Below, piece after piece: positions 28,619-37,499 of a DNA stretch of 64,000 nt. The position numbers and the translations under genes are program-made. Positions within the stretch are counted from its first letter, which is position 1. Each line of letters begins with the position of its first letter. Source of the DNA: Sandaracinaceae bacterium (lineage in GTDB: Bacteria; Myxococcota_A; Polyangia; Polyangiales; Houyiibacteriaceae); NCBI GenBank assembly GCA_016706685.1, contig JADJJE010000002.1, positions 310,001 to 374,000 of the forward strand, written 5' to 3'. The notes under the pieces are model-generated. The model worked only from the letters and a program-made list of their open reading frames with translations, had not been told where the DNA came from and made no database searches.

Positions 28619-30006
28619 GGCTCGACCGGCGCCTCCTGGCGTACGGCGTCGCGCTGCCGCTCTCGCTCATGAGCATCGCGGGGGTCGGCGTGGGCCTGCT
28701 CTTCCAGCGCTCGCTGCTCGCGGCGCTCGATCAGTCGCTCAGCGCCCAGGCGGCCTCCGAGTCGGTGAGCCTCTTCGACCGCACGGATGGCCTCCCGCAC
28801 TTGCACGCCGACGACTCACCGGTGCGTGCTGCGCTGCTGTCGAGCGGGTCGCTCGAGTCCGCGGCCGCCGCCATCTATGGGCCCGACGGAACGCGCCAGA
28901 TGGTGGGGCGCGCCAACCCGCTCATGCCCGAGCGCCTGCTGCCTCCCGAGGGCGGAGAGCCGGTGTTCCGCACGCAGGTCGGGAGCCGCATCCTGACGCT
29001 GCGCGTGCCCAGCCCGGATGGCCGCCCGCACGCGCTGTGGCTTGCCAGCAGCCTCGACGGAGTGGACCGCACCATGGGCGCCTACTGGCGCTCGAGCGCG
29101 CTCGGGTTGCTGCTGGTGGCGCTGGCGCTCTTCGTGGCGCAGCGCCGGCACGCGCGCTGGCTGGCTCGCCGGCTCGAGGGGATCGCCGCGCACGTGCAGG
29201 CCCTGGGCGAGGGGCGCTTGGACCGCGAGCCGCCCGTGGACGAGCTGCCCGACGTGGTGGGGGAGCTGCGGGCCGCCGTGAGCCGCGCCACCGTGCGCAT
29301 GCGCGAAGACCGCAGCGCGCGTGAGCGGCTCTTGGCCGGGGCGGCGCACGAGCTGCGCACGCCGCTGGCCACGCTGCGCGCCACGGTGGACGTGAGCCTG
29401 CGCCGCCCGCGCGAAGACGCTGAACTGCGCGAGGCGCTCGAGGAGGTGGGCGCCGAGGTGACCCGGCTCGAGACCATGGCGCAGGAGCTGCTGGGCCTCG
29501 GGCAAGCGCGCGCTGCGCCGCGGGAAGAGCGCCTCGCGGACGTCCGAGAGATCGTGCGCGACTCCATCCGCCGCTTCACGGACGCCGCCACGCTCGCCGA
29601 CGTCACGCTCGTGCTGCGCGCGTCGGAGGCCACCCGTGCCTTGGTGGAGCCCGAGCTGCTGGGACGCGCGCTCGACAATCTGCTGCGCAACGCGCTCCAG
29701 CACGCGCCCCGCGAGAGCCGCGTGGAGGTCGCTCTCACCACGGCCGGCGGCGAGCTGCTCATCCGCGTGCGCGACGAGGGCGAGGGCATCCCACCGGGCG
29801 CCGAGGAGCGCATCTTCGTGCCTTTTCACCGTGAGCGACGGGCCGGGCAGGGGGGTGCGGGCCTGGGCCTCGCGCTGGTGCGCGAGGTGGCCGAGCGCCA
29901 CGGAGGCCGCGCCCGCGCGCTCCCGTCCACGCGCGGCGCCTGGCTCGAGATCGCCCTGCCGCTCAGCGGCGCGTCACTCTGTGACCGTGAACGGGATGCG
30001 CCCTAG
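28615..30006 (+). CDS. Sensor histidine kinase
   Basis: 463-residue membrane kinase, partner of the preceding regulator (ATGA overlap). Layout: transmembrane span at about 10-31, a periplasmic sensing region to about 155, a second span at about 160-175, HAMP-like linker, then the DHp helix with the H-box AAHELRTPLATLRA (His at about 245). The ATP-binding domain has an N-box (LLGRALDNLLRNALQHAP), G1 (RVRDEGEGIPPG), F-box-like IFVPFHRERR and G2 (GAGLGLALVREV). This is the CusS-like type expected for envelope metal sensing, although the periplasmic domain shows no evident metal motif. The last 33 bases overlap the convergent lipoprotein gene. Confidence 0.87.
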   Translation: MRLDRRLLAYGVALPLSLMSIAGVGVGLLFQRSLLAALDQSLSAQAASESVSLFDRTDGLPHLHADDSPVRAALLSSGSLESAAAAIYGPDGTRQMVGRANPLMPERLLPPEGGEPVFRTQVGSRILTLRVPSPDGRPHALWLASSLDGVDRTMGAYWRSSALGLLLVALALFVAQRRHARWLARRLEGIAAHVQALGEGRLDREPPVDELPDVVGELRAAVSRATVRMREDRSARERLLAGAAHELRTPLATLRATVDVSLRRPREDAELREALEEVGAEVTRLETMAQELLGLGQARAAPREERLADVREIVRDSIRRFTDAATLADVTLVLRASEATRALVEPELLGRALDNLLRNALQHAPRESRVEVALTTAGGELLIRVRDEGEGIPPGAEERIFVPFHRERRAGQGGAGLGLALVREVAERHGGRARALPSTRGAWLEIALPLSGASLCDRERDAP

Positions 30007-31233
30007 CTCGTCGGTGCCCTGCCGCACCACGCAGTAGTAGGTGCCGGGCCGGCGCCAGCTCACCGACGTGTAGCGGTAGTTCACGAAGCGACGGTTGGCG
30101 GCCACCTGGATCTCCGTGGGAGCGCCACGGCTGCCACCGTTGATGTCCTCCCAGGCGAGCGTCACGGTGTTCGCCGTGCGGTCGGGGTTGGTCAGCTCGA
30201 AGTAGCAGAACACCTGGTCGTCCACGGACTTCGAGTACGTGGTACGCGGACCGAGCGGCGTGCGCCCGTCCATCTCGGGGGCCAGCTCGAGGCGCGTGAT
30301 CTGCAGGCCGGCGGCGCGCTGCGCAATGATGGGCGCGGCGTTGGCCGCTTCGCCGCCTTCGAGGTCCTCTTCGTCGTCGCCTTCTTCGAGGCCCTCTTCG
30401 TCACCCTCGAGCAGGTCGTCGCCTTCGGTCCCCGCCGCCACGGCAGCGGCCACCACGGCGCCCGGCAGCACGCCCAGCAGCGGCGTCGGGGCCGCAGCCC
30501 GCGGCGCGCTCGCCTCGGCCACGCCCATCACGCGGATCTCGGAGATACAGAGCTCGCGCCACGTGGGCCGCGTGCCCTGCACCCACTCCAGGATCTCGAT
30601 TTCGTAGTCGCCCGCCTCACCCGTCACGGGGATGCGCTGTAGCCGCTGCTCTTCGGAGTTCAGCGTGGCCAGCACCTCGCCGCCCGGGTGCCGCACGCGC
30701 ACGCGGCGCAGCCGGCGGTTCCCCGCGAAGAGATCGCTCGTGCCCTGCACCTTGGTGAAGCCCACCGTGAGGTCGATGGCGTGCACGCGCGCGCCCGCGG
30801 GGATGCGCACGTGGATGCTGCGCGAGGAGGTGTCGCCCTCGGGCATGGTGGCGGAGTTCCAGGCGGTCTGCATGTCACCGTCGAAGAGGAAGCCGATCTG
30901 GCGCAGCTCGTCACGGTACGCGCTGGTGGTGGCCACGGTGGTCTGCACGGTGTGCAGCAGGTCCACCCAGCCCATCTGGCCTTCCGTGGCCACGGCGGCG
31001 TTCAGCTCCACGATGGTGGGCCCCGGAGCCGGTTCCTCGAGGGCTCGCGGTGCCTCGGGGACCGGCGCAGGGGCCGCCCCGCTGCCCGCGCTCGCAGGCT
31101 CGGCCGTGGCGTTCGGCGTTTCGCCAGCCCCCGCTTCGTCTCCTCCCGAGCAACCCACCAGCGGCGTCAGCATCAGCCAAGCGCTCGCGACCACCCTCAA
31201 ACCCACACCCGACGAGATATTCATGGCGCGCAT
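29974..31233 (-). CDS. Lipoprotein with acidic linker and DUF2914-like C-terminus
   Basis: 419 residues with a lipobox signal (ASAWLMLTPLVGCSGG), so a lipid-anchored envelope protein. A Pro/Ala-rich stretch (residues about 30-75) is followed by a discoidin/galactose-binding-like beta domain at about 85-235 (FDGDMQTAWNSATMPEGD, HVRIPAGARVHAIDLTVGF, then TWRELCISEIRVMG). An extremely acidic linker (EGDDLLEGDEEGLEEGD) comes next, and the C-terminal 100 residues (DDQVFCYFELTNPDRTAN, then RYTSVSWRRPGTYYCVV) resemble DUF2914. The two domain calls are by eye. Start at 31233 follows AGGAG; 31224 is an alternative. Divergent from the hydrolase gene. Confidence 0.66.
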   Translation of the reverse strand: MRAMNISSGVGLRVVASAWLMLTPLVGCSGGDEAGAGETPNATAEPASAGSGAAPAPVPEAPRALEEPAPGPTIVELNAAVATEGQMGWVDLLHTVQTTVATTSAYRDELRQIGFLFDGDMQTAWNSATMPEGDTSSRSIHVRIPAGARVHAIDLTVGFTKVQGTSDLFAGNRRLRRVRVRHPGGEVLATLNSEEQRLQRIPVTGEAGDYEIEILEWVQGTRPTWRELCISEIRVMGVAEASAPRAAAPTPLLGVLPGAVVAAAVAAGTEGDDLLEGDEEGLEEGDDEEDLEGGEAANAAPIIAQRAAGLQITRLELAPEMDGRTPLGPRTTYSKSVDDQVFCYFELTNPDRTANTVTLAWEDINGGSRGAPTEIQVAANRRFVNYRYTSVSWRRPGTYYCVVRQGTDELGRIPFTVTE

Positions 31234-31376
31234 TGTCTCCTAACCCTTTGCGCCGCTCAACCCGCGGCGCGTTGTTCGGCATTCCTGTCCGGCGTCAGTG
31301 ACGCAGGGCCATCAATCGATCACACGCTGACTGCTTTATCACTGGCGCGGGCTGGGGCGGCCGTCACAATGCGCGC

Positions 31377-33650
31377 ATGCGGCGCTCCCCCCTCGCGTAT
31401 TTGCTCGTGTTTTTGGGCCTCCTGCCGCTGGGCTGCGGCGACGACGGGTTCGTGCGCCGCCCGCCTGCGCCGGCCTACGAGAACCTCTACGCGTTCAACG
31501 AAGGCTGCTTCGTCATGGACGCCACGGCGCCCGGCAGCCGGAACACGCGCTACTTGGTGCGCGCGGTCGAGGGCATCGGCTACGAGTTCAGCGGACGCGA
31601 CCCGGAGACCGCGCTGCGGCTCACGCTGAAGGCGTCGGACCTCGGGACCTATCTGATCTACGACCAGGACCGGAACTACCTGGTGTCCGAGGTGGACGAG
31701 CTAGGCAGCGCGGCCACGCTCGAGAACGAGGTGCAGCTGCTGGACGACACCTTCGTGTCGCCGGCCGAGTGGGAAGTCAGCGTGTCGGCTCACGACCCGG
31801 AGCGCCTCGCGCTTCGCAGCCGCCGCACAGGGCGCTTCATCAGCGCTCTCGGAACCACTGCGGACCCCGAGCAGGCTGGCGTGCTCACGCTCTATCCAGC
31901 CGAGGGCTGCACGGCGTTTCCGGAGATGACGCTGGACGCCACGGGCGAGTCTACGCGCGGCACCTTCGATGATGGAGACCTGTTCGGCTTCGTCGACGCG
32001 CACTCGCACCTGCTCACCAACTTCGGCTTCGGGGGCGGGGGCATATTCCACGGCGCGCCCTTCCACCGCCTGGGCGTCGAGGCCGCGCTACCCGACTGCG
32101 AGCGCTTCCACGGGCTCGAGGGGCGCCGCGATCTGGTGGGCTACTTCTTCGACGGGGGCGGCAACACCGACGTGGGCACCCTCGGGACGGCCCTGGTGCT
32201 GGGGCGCACGCCCGAGGCCAACCACGACACGAGCGGCTACCCGGACTTCGTGGACTGGCCCAACGCGCGCGAGAGCTCCACGCACCAAGTGCAGTACTAC
32301 AAGTGGCTGGAGCGCGCGTACCTGAGCGGCCTGCGCCTGGTGGTGCAGCACGCCACGGGCAACCAGGTGCTGTGTGACCTGGTGACCGGCTCGCGCGCGC
32401 AGTCGGTGCGCTACTCGTGCAACGACATGGTGGGCGTGGACCGCGAGCTCGACGAGGCCTACGCCATGGAGCGCTACATCGACGCGCAGTCGGGTGGCCC
32501 CGGCGAGGGCTGGTTCCGCATCGTGACCAGCCCGGCCGAGGCCCGCGAGGTCATCGCGTCCGGCAAGCTGGCCGTCATCCTGGGCATCGAGATCTCGAAC
32601 CTGTTCGACTGCTTTTCGGTTCCGCGCGAGGGCTTCCCCACGTGCGACGCGGCGTTCGTGCGCCAGCAGCTGGCCCACTACCACGACCGCGGCGTGCGTG
32701 CGCTGTTCCCCGTGCACAAGTACGACAATGCCTTCTCGGCGGGCGATGGCAGCCGCGGCTTCATCGAGCTGGGCAACGTCATCAACAGCGGGCACTACTC
32801 GAACTTCACGCTGGACTGCAACACGGGCGTGTCCGCCTCGTTCGACGGCGGCAACGTCTACTACGGGGGCTTCAACCAGCCGCGCGCGGAGTACTTCTCC
32901 GAGCCGCCGCTCGACGTGACCGGCTTCGCAGCGGCGCCCAGCGGCACGGTGCTTCCGTATATCGAGCAGATCCAGATGCCGGCGCTCGAAGGTCCCTACT
33001 GCCAGGCCGCCGGGCTCCAGCCGCTGGGCGAGCTGCTCATGATGGAGATGATGCTGCGCGGCATGATCCTCGAGGTGGACCACTTCCCGCAGCGTTCGTT
33101 CGCGCGCGCCTACGAGATCCTGGTGGAGAACGACTACCCGGCCGCCGGCACGCACGGCAACACCAACGCCGGCCGCATCTACGACATCGGTGGCATCTCC
33201 ACCACGGGCCTCGGCCGCTGCCGCGCAGCCGACCGCACGGGCGCCATGGGCGACGGCCTGCGCGACCGCATCGCGCTCATCACCGAGCGCGGCGGCTACC
33301 CGGCCGAGGGCTTCGGCTTCGACCTCAACGGCTTTGCGGGCGCGCCCGGGCCACGCTTCGGTGACGAGTCCGGCTGCGGCAGCCCGCAGAGCGATCCGAT
33401 CACCTATCCGTTCATGTCCTACGCGGGTGACGTGACGTTCCAGGCGCCCCAACTGGGCAGCCGCGCGGTGGATTTCAACACCGAGGGCATGATCCACGTG
33501 GGCCTGATCCCCGAGCTGATCGAGGACGCCCGGCGCGATGGCGTGAGCGACGAGGACCTCGAGCCGTTGTTCCGCTCCGCCGAGGGCTATGTCCGCATGT
33601 GGGAGCGCGCCGAGATGCGCGGGGCGGAGCTGCGGGCCGCGCAGCCGTGA
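31377..33650 (+). CDS. Secreted M19/amidohydrolase-like lipoprotein
   Basis: 757 residues with a lipoprotein signal (LLVFLGLLPLGCGDDG). Residues about 30-185 are beta-rich with a trefoil-like look (GTYLIYDQDRNYLVSEVDE, RLALRSRRTGRFISALG). From about 200 a metal-dependent hydrolase barrel begins with FVDAHSHLLTNFG (HxH-type metal ligands), followed by LAVILGIEISNLFDC, the Asp/His stretch GVRALFPVHKYDNAF, and MILEVDHFPQRSF and AAGTHGNTN with further candidate His ligands. The layout recalls renal-dipeptidase-like (M19) and amidohydrolase enzymes, but the assignment to one family is uncertain. Monocistronic. Substrate unknown; surface location suggests scavenging or peptidoglycan-related peptide turnover at most as a guess. 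Confidence 0.62.
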   Translation: MRRSPLAYLLVFLGLLPLGCGDDGFVRRPPAPAYENLYAFNEGCFVMDATAPGSRNTRYLVRAVEGIGYEFSGRDPETALRLTLKASDLGTYLIYDQDRNYLVSEVDELGSAATLENEVQLLDDTFVSPAEWEVSVSAHDPERLALRSRRTGRFISALGTTADPEQAGVLTLYPAEGCTAFPEMTLDATGESTRGTFDDGDLFGFVDAHSHLLTNFGFGGGGIFHGAPFHRLGVEAALPDCERFHGLEGRRDLVGYFFDGGGNTDVGTLGTALVLGRTPEANHDTSGYPDFVDWPNARESSTHQVQYYKWLERAYLSGLRLVVQHATGNQVLCDLVTGSRAQSVRYSCNDMVGVDRELDEAYAMERYIDAQSGGPGEGWFRIVTSPAEAREVIASGKLAVILGIEISNLFDCFSVPREGFPTCDAAFVRQQLAHYHDRGVRALFPVHKYDNAFSAGDGSRGFIELGNVINSGHYSNFTLDCNTGVSASFDGGNVYYGGFNQPRAEYFSEPPLDVTGFAAAPSGTVLPYIEQIQMPALEGPYCQAAGLQPLGELLMMEMMLRGMILEVDHFPQRSFARAYEILVENDYPAAGTHGNTNAGRIYDIGGISTTGLGRCRAADRTGAMGDGLRDRIALITERGGYPAEGFGFDLNGFAGAPGPRFGDESGCGSPQSDPITYPFMSYAGDVTFQAPQLGSRAVDFNTEGMIHVGLIPELIEDARRDGVSDEDLEPLFRSAEGYVRMWERAEMRGAELRAAQP

Positions 33651-33850
33651 GCGGTGATCCGAGCGTGGCCTGGCAGGACGCGCTGGGCCCCTGGTAAGGT
33701 GACGCGCCGAGACCAAAGAAAGAGGTACGACGTGCAGCCTAGTAAGACTTCCTGGATGCAGCGGACTGCGCCACGCGGCCCGGGGGCCTGGCTGCTTTGT
33801 GGGGCCACTCTCCACACGGCCGACGCCGAAGTGCTCGCGAGCGACGCGCC

Positions 33851-34840
33851 TTGAAGCGCACGCGCAGGACCCCGTGGCTGGGCCCGTGGCTCGTGACGGT
33901 CGGGCTGCTCGCGGCATGCGGTCCGTCCCCGCGGCGTGCGCAGATCGCGTCGGCCGGTGCCACCGGCTGCGAGCCCGCGGCCATCGACGTCAGCCAGCTG
34001 CGGGGTGGCACGCAAGGGAGCTCGTGGATCGCGCGCTGCGGTGACGTGCACTTCCAGTGCAGCAGCGTCCCCGACGCCGCCGTGAGCTGCACCCCGGTGC
34101 GCAGTCGTGCGCGCGCTGCTGACGGCGCGGTGGAGGTCGCCCCCCGGGAGGCGTCGCGGGGCCAGGGCCCCCGGTTCCAGTTCGCGCGCCGAGGTGAGAC
34201 GCTCCACGGCGTTCGGGCCACGTTCCGAACCGAGACGGCCACGCTGACGTTCACCTTCACCCCGGAGCAGAGTCGAGAACTTGTGCAGCTGACCCTCGAG
34301 CCACCCGAGCCCGGCGCCAGCCTCTCGTGCGAGTCGCTCGTAGTGTCGGCCGACGGATCCACCCTCTTCGATGCCCCGATCCAGGATGGCGCGGCGCAGC
34401 TTCCGCGTGCGTCCCTCCTCGCGGCCATGCAGGCGCATGCCCTGACGATGCGGTTCTGCGGCACCGAGTGGGTGCCCGACAGCGCGGACGTGCGCGGCTT
34501 CGAGCAGCTCGCGCGCCACATGGACGAGGCGCTGGCCGCGGCACCCGGCGAGCCTGCCGCCACCCCGAGCACCACCCTCGCTGTGGGTTCCGCCGAGGCG
34601 ATCCGTGCGGTCCGGGAACACCTCGAAGCGCAACGTGCGCTGCTCCGGGGGTGTGCGGGCGTTCCTCGCGATGGCGTTCTCTCGGTGGAGGCGACCTGGG
34701 ACGCGACCGGGGTGATGTCCGTGACCGTCCGCGGCCAGACGGACTCCGCGGTGAACGAGTGTGCTGGCAACGCGCTACGCGACCATCGGGCGCCGCTGGG
34801 AGTGGCTGGTCGTCTGATCCACGTGCTGCCCGCGGACTGA
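33851..34840 (+). CDS. Lipoprotein with AgmX/PglI-like C-terminal domain
   Basis: 329 residues from a TTG at 33851, chosen because KRTRRTPWLGPWLVTVGLL and AACG then form a lipoprotein signal; an earlier TTG at 33797 would add a shadow-like tail. The middle is beta-rich (GDVHFQCSSVPDAAVSC). The C-terminal 85 residues (AIRAVREHLEAQRALLRGC, then DGVLSVEATWDATGVMSVTV and ALRDHRAP) match the helix-strand-strand pattern of the AgmX/PglI C-terminal domain found in many myxobacterial envelope proteins, distantly related to TonB C-termini. First of three consecutive exported-protein genes, separated from the next by 366 bp. Confidence 0.52.
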   Translation: MKRTRRTPWLGPWLVTVGLLAACGPSPRRAQIASAGATGCEPAAIDVSQLRGGTQGSSWIARCGDVHFQCSSVPDAAVSCTPVRSRARAADGAVEVAPREASRGQGPRFQFARRGETLHGVRATFRTETATLTFTFTPEQSRELVQLTLEPPEPGASLSCESLVVSADGSTLFDAPIQDGAAQLPRASLLAAMQAHALTMRFCGTEWVPDSADVRGFEQLARHMDEALAAAPGEPAATPSTTLAVGSAEAIRAVREHLEAQRALLRGCAGVPRDGVLSVEATWDATGVMSVTVRGQTDSAVNECAGNALRDHRAPLGVAGRLIHVLPAD

Positions 34841-35206
34841 CGGCACAGATCGTCGCGAGCAGAGGTTCGGCTCGTCGCGACGTTCACACCGAGGTCGTCT
34901 TTGCGTCCACGGGACCGTTGGAAGGAACGAACATCGAGGAGTCCTGGTGCCCTGTGGCTGGAGACATCGAGCGCCTTGACGACGCGCTTCACTATCAGGG
35001 TGAGCCTCGTGGCTGGTGGACGGTGTCGTGCCGACGAGGCCACCGCCGCCGTAATCGGCGCAGCGGGGGCGGTGTCCGAAATGCGGAGGCCGTCCGCGTA
35101 GTTGCCTCCGCGCGTGCCATCGTCGCCCGAGGATGCAACCATGGGTCCCGGACGCGCCGGGGCTGCCCGACCGCATACGACGTGACCCGATCCGAGGAGT
35201 GTCTCT
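34841..35206. other. 366-bp intergenic region; terminator-like hairpin at its start
   Basis: Ten bases after the preceding stop, CGTCGCGA (34851-34858) and TCGCGACG (34875-34882) form an 8-bp perfect stem around a 16-nt loop, a plausible transcript end without a T-run. The rest of the gap shows no convincing open frame, RNA gene or repeat. A promoter for the following operon presumably lies at its right end. Confidence 0.4.
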
Positions 35207-37498
35207 GTGCCCCACCTGGTCTCCCTCTCTGTCCCATCTGCTCCACGCCGTGCGTGGCTCGCGCTGGGGCTCCTTTCGGCGCTCGCCTGCGCAGCTCTCC
35301 CGGCCTCCAGCGTCAGCGCGCAGGCTGCCCGCTTGCCGGAGTGCTTCGGCCCAGGCCCGAGCGGCAGCGCGGCCGCGTTCCTCGGCACGGCGGTGCGCCT
35401 CAGCAGCGAGTGCGAGTACAGCTTGTCGCGCAGCACGGGCTTCCGCTCGCTGGGGCTGAACCGCGACGTGGCGTTCTTGGCGGTGCTCGGCCAGCTCGGC
35501 TGGCGCAGCCCGCAACTGCCCGTGCTCTACGGGCGTCCGCGTGCGGCCGCGGCCCCCACGGCGCCTGCCACGCCGGCGCGCGGAGGCAGCGCGGCCTCGG
35601 TGCCGGCCACGCCCGCGTCCTCGCTCATCTTGGCGCACTGCACGGACTTCGTGCTGGAGGCCCAAGGCGCCTTCGCGGTGCAGCCGGACCCCAACGCGCG
35701 ACGGCTCGCGGTGCGGCGCGCCTCCAACGAGTGTGGGGCGCCTTCCATGGACCTCGAGTTCACGTGCACCGCCGGTGGGGCCGCCCAGGCCATGCCGCGC
35801 ACCCAGAGCACCATCACGCTGCCCGAGTGCGAGGGGCCCTGGCGCGTGGTGGCCCGCGTGGAGGGCACCACGGCCTATCCTCTCGGTCAGGTGAGCTCCG
35901 GCCGCCCCACGGCGCTGCTCGACTACTTCGCCACCGACGCGGCGCAGCGCGCCCTGCTGGTGCCGGACTTCACGCGCGGTGAGCGGGGCCTGTCGCTGCG
36001 GCGCGGGCCCGACGCGGAAGACGACCTGTGGGCCGAGCTCCAGCTGGCCGTGGCAGCGGGCACGCTGCGCTTCGTGCGTGGGCGTGGCGCGGACGCGTGC
36101 GAGGTGGGCGAGCGCATCGGCGCTACGGCGCTCGAAGACCGCATCGAGCTGGACGGCGGCCAGATGGGGCGCTTCATGACCACGCGCTACGGCGACACGG
36201 GCGCGAGCCTGGTGCCGGCGGCCACCGAGTGGACGGCGCTGCTGGGCGACGTGAGCGTGTGCATGGCGTCGTCGCACGGCGTGCACCGGCCCACCATGCA
36301 GGCGAAGCCGCTCGGCACGCTGGCGGCGCTGGACCTCATCGCGCGCACCACGCCGGCCGTGCGCTTCTGCGTGGACGAGCCGCGCGTGAGCGTGCGCCCC
36401 GATGGCGTGCAGGAGCTGGACCGCAGCCCGCGCTGCATGACCACGGGCGACGGCGCCACGCTGCTCACCACGGCGGGCGCCACCATCGCGGAGCTGCCGG
36501 CCGAGACGGTGCTCTGCCACGGCGAGGACGCGGTGAGCAGCCTGCCCATCACGCTTCAGCGCGGCTTCTACGAGCTGCGCTTGGCGTCGTCGGCCGGCTG
36601 CCGCGGGGCCACCGGGCTCTCGGCGGGCCGCATCGCCGTCATGGACCCAGCGCAGGACTGGGCGCCCGTGGGCTTCACGCGCGACGCCGACGGCGAGACG
36701 GGCGAGGCGGTCCCGGCCTGGCAGGGCGTGCGCCGCGATGACCCTCCCACCTTCGCCTTCCGCCGCAGCGAGGACGAGCTGCGCTTCCGCGTGGCCTCGC
36801 CCGAGGGCATCGCCAGCTCGTGGAACGACCCGCGCAGCGAGCGGCGCACGGTGCTCTCCGACCAGGCGCCCGTGGTGGGCGGCGAGACGGGCGACTACGG
36901 CCACGCCGGTGAGTCCGCCTTCGCGGTGGCGCTCACCAACGGCGGGGCGTGCCCCGTGGACGAGGCCGGCCAGCTCAACAGCAGCGCGCTCATCTCCTCG
37001 GCCGCCGAGCTGCGCATCGACCAGAAGGTGTACGCGCACTTGTTGCTGCGTGAGGCCGGCACCACCCGCTGCGTGGCCCGCGCGGCCCTGCGCGTGTGGC
37101 AGAGCCGCGTGGTGGCGCACGCCGTGGGCAGCGAGCGCTGGCACGGGCGCCTCGGCATCCTGGGCGACCCGCGCCTGGGCGTGTTCTTCAGCCAGCCGGA
37201 CCCGTGGGCCATCGGCGTGGTGCTGCCGCTGGTGCACTTCGACATGAAGTTCAACTACGGCTTCGACCTCGAGTTCTCGGTGCCGTTCATTGCCAGCATC
37301 GCGGCCGACGGGCACGCCAGCCGCATCGGGCCCGCGTTCATGGTGGGCCTCGACTGGGGCTTGCCCAGCCGCGCGCAGAACCTGTTCACGCTGGGCTTCT
37401 TGGTGCACCCCAACTGGCCGCACCCGGACGACCAGGTCTACAGCTTCTTCTTCGGGCTGAACCTGGGCGGGCTCTACGACCTCATCGGGGGGCGCTGA
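35207..37498 (+). CDS. Large exported protein, unknown function
   Basis: 763 residues starting with GTG at 35207; a signal peptide is evident (WLALGLLSALACAALPASS, VSAQA cleavage). An Ala/Pro-rich linker occupies residues about 105-140. The main body contains pairs of cysteines at regular distance and short beta strands (CTDFVLEAQGAFAVQP, YGDTGASLVPAATEW, GFYELRLASSAGCRG). The last 110 residues alternate aromatic and small residues (GVFFSQPDPWAIGVVLPLV, then FVPFIASI-like and FFFGLNLGGLYDLIGG), as in outer-membrane barrels or autotransporter-like ends. No known family is recognised. Immediately followed by the OmpA-like lipoprotein gene, so the two probably form a complex or share a location. 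Confidence 0.6.
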   Translation: MPHLVSLSVPSAPRRAWLALGLLSALACAALPASSVSAQAARLPECFGPGPSGSAAAFLGTAVRLSSECEYSLSRSTGFRSLGLNRDVAFLAVLGQLGWRSPQLPVLYGRPRAAAAPTAPATPARGGSAASVPATPASSLILAHCTDFVLEAQGAFAVQPDPNARRLAVRRASNECGAPSMDLEFTCTAGGAAQAMPRTQSTITLPECEGPWRVVARVEGTTAYPLGQVSSGRPTALLDYFATDAAQRALLVPDFTRGERGLSLRRGPDAEDDLWAELQLAVAAGTLRFVRGRGADACEVGERIGATALEDRIELDGGQMGRFMTTRYGDTGASLVPAATEWTALLGDVSVCMASSHGVHRPTMQAKPLGTLAALDLIARTTPAVRFCVDEPRVSVRPDGVQELDRSPRCMTTGDGATLLTTAGATIAELPAETVLCHGEDAVSSLPITLQRGFYELRLASSAGCRGATGLSAGRIAVMDPAQDWAPVGFTRDADGETGEAVPAWQGVRRDDPPTFAFRRSEDELRFRVASPEGIASSWNDPRSERRTVLSDQAPVVGGETGDYGHAGESAFAVALTNGGACPVDEAGQLNSSALISSAAELRIDQKVYAHLLLREAGTTRCVARAALRVWQSRVVAHAVGSERWHGRLGILGDPRLGVFFSQPDPWAIGVVLPLVHFDMKFNYGFDLEFSVPFIASIAADGHASRIGPAFMVGLDWGLPSRAQNLFTLGFLVHPNWPHPDDQVYSFFFGLNLGGLYDLIGGR

Positions 37499-37499
37499 C

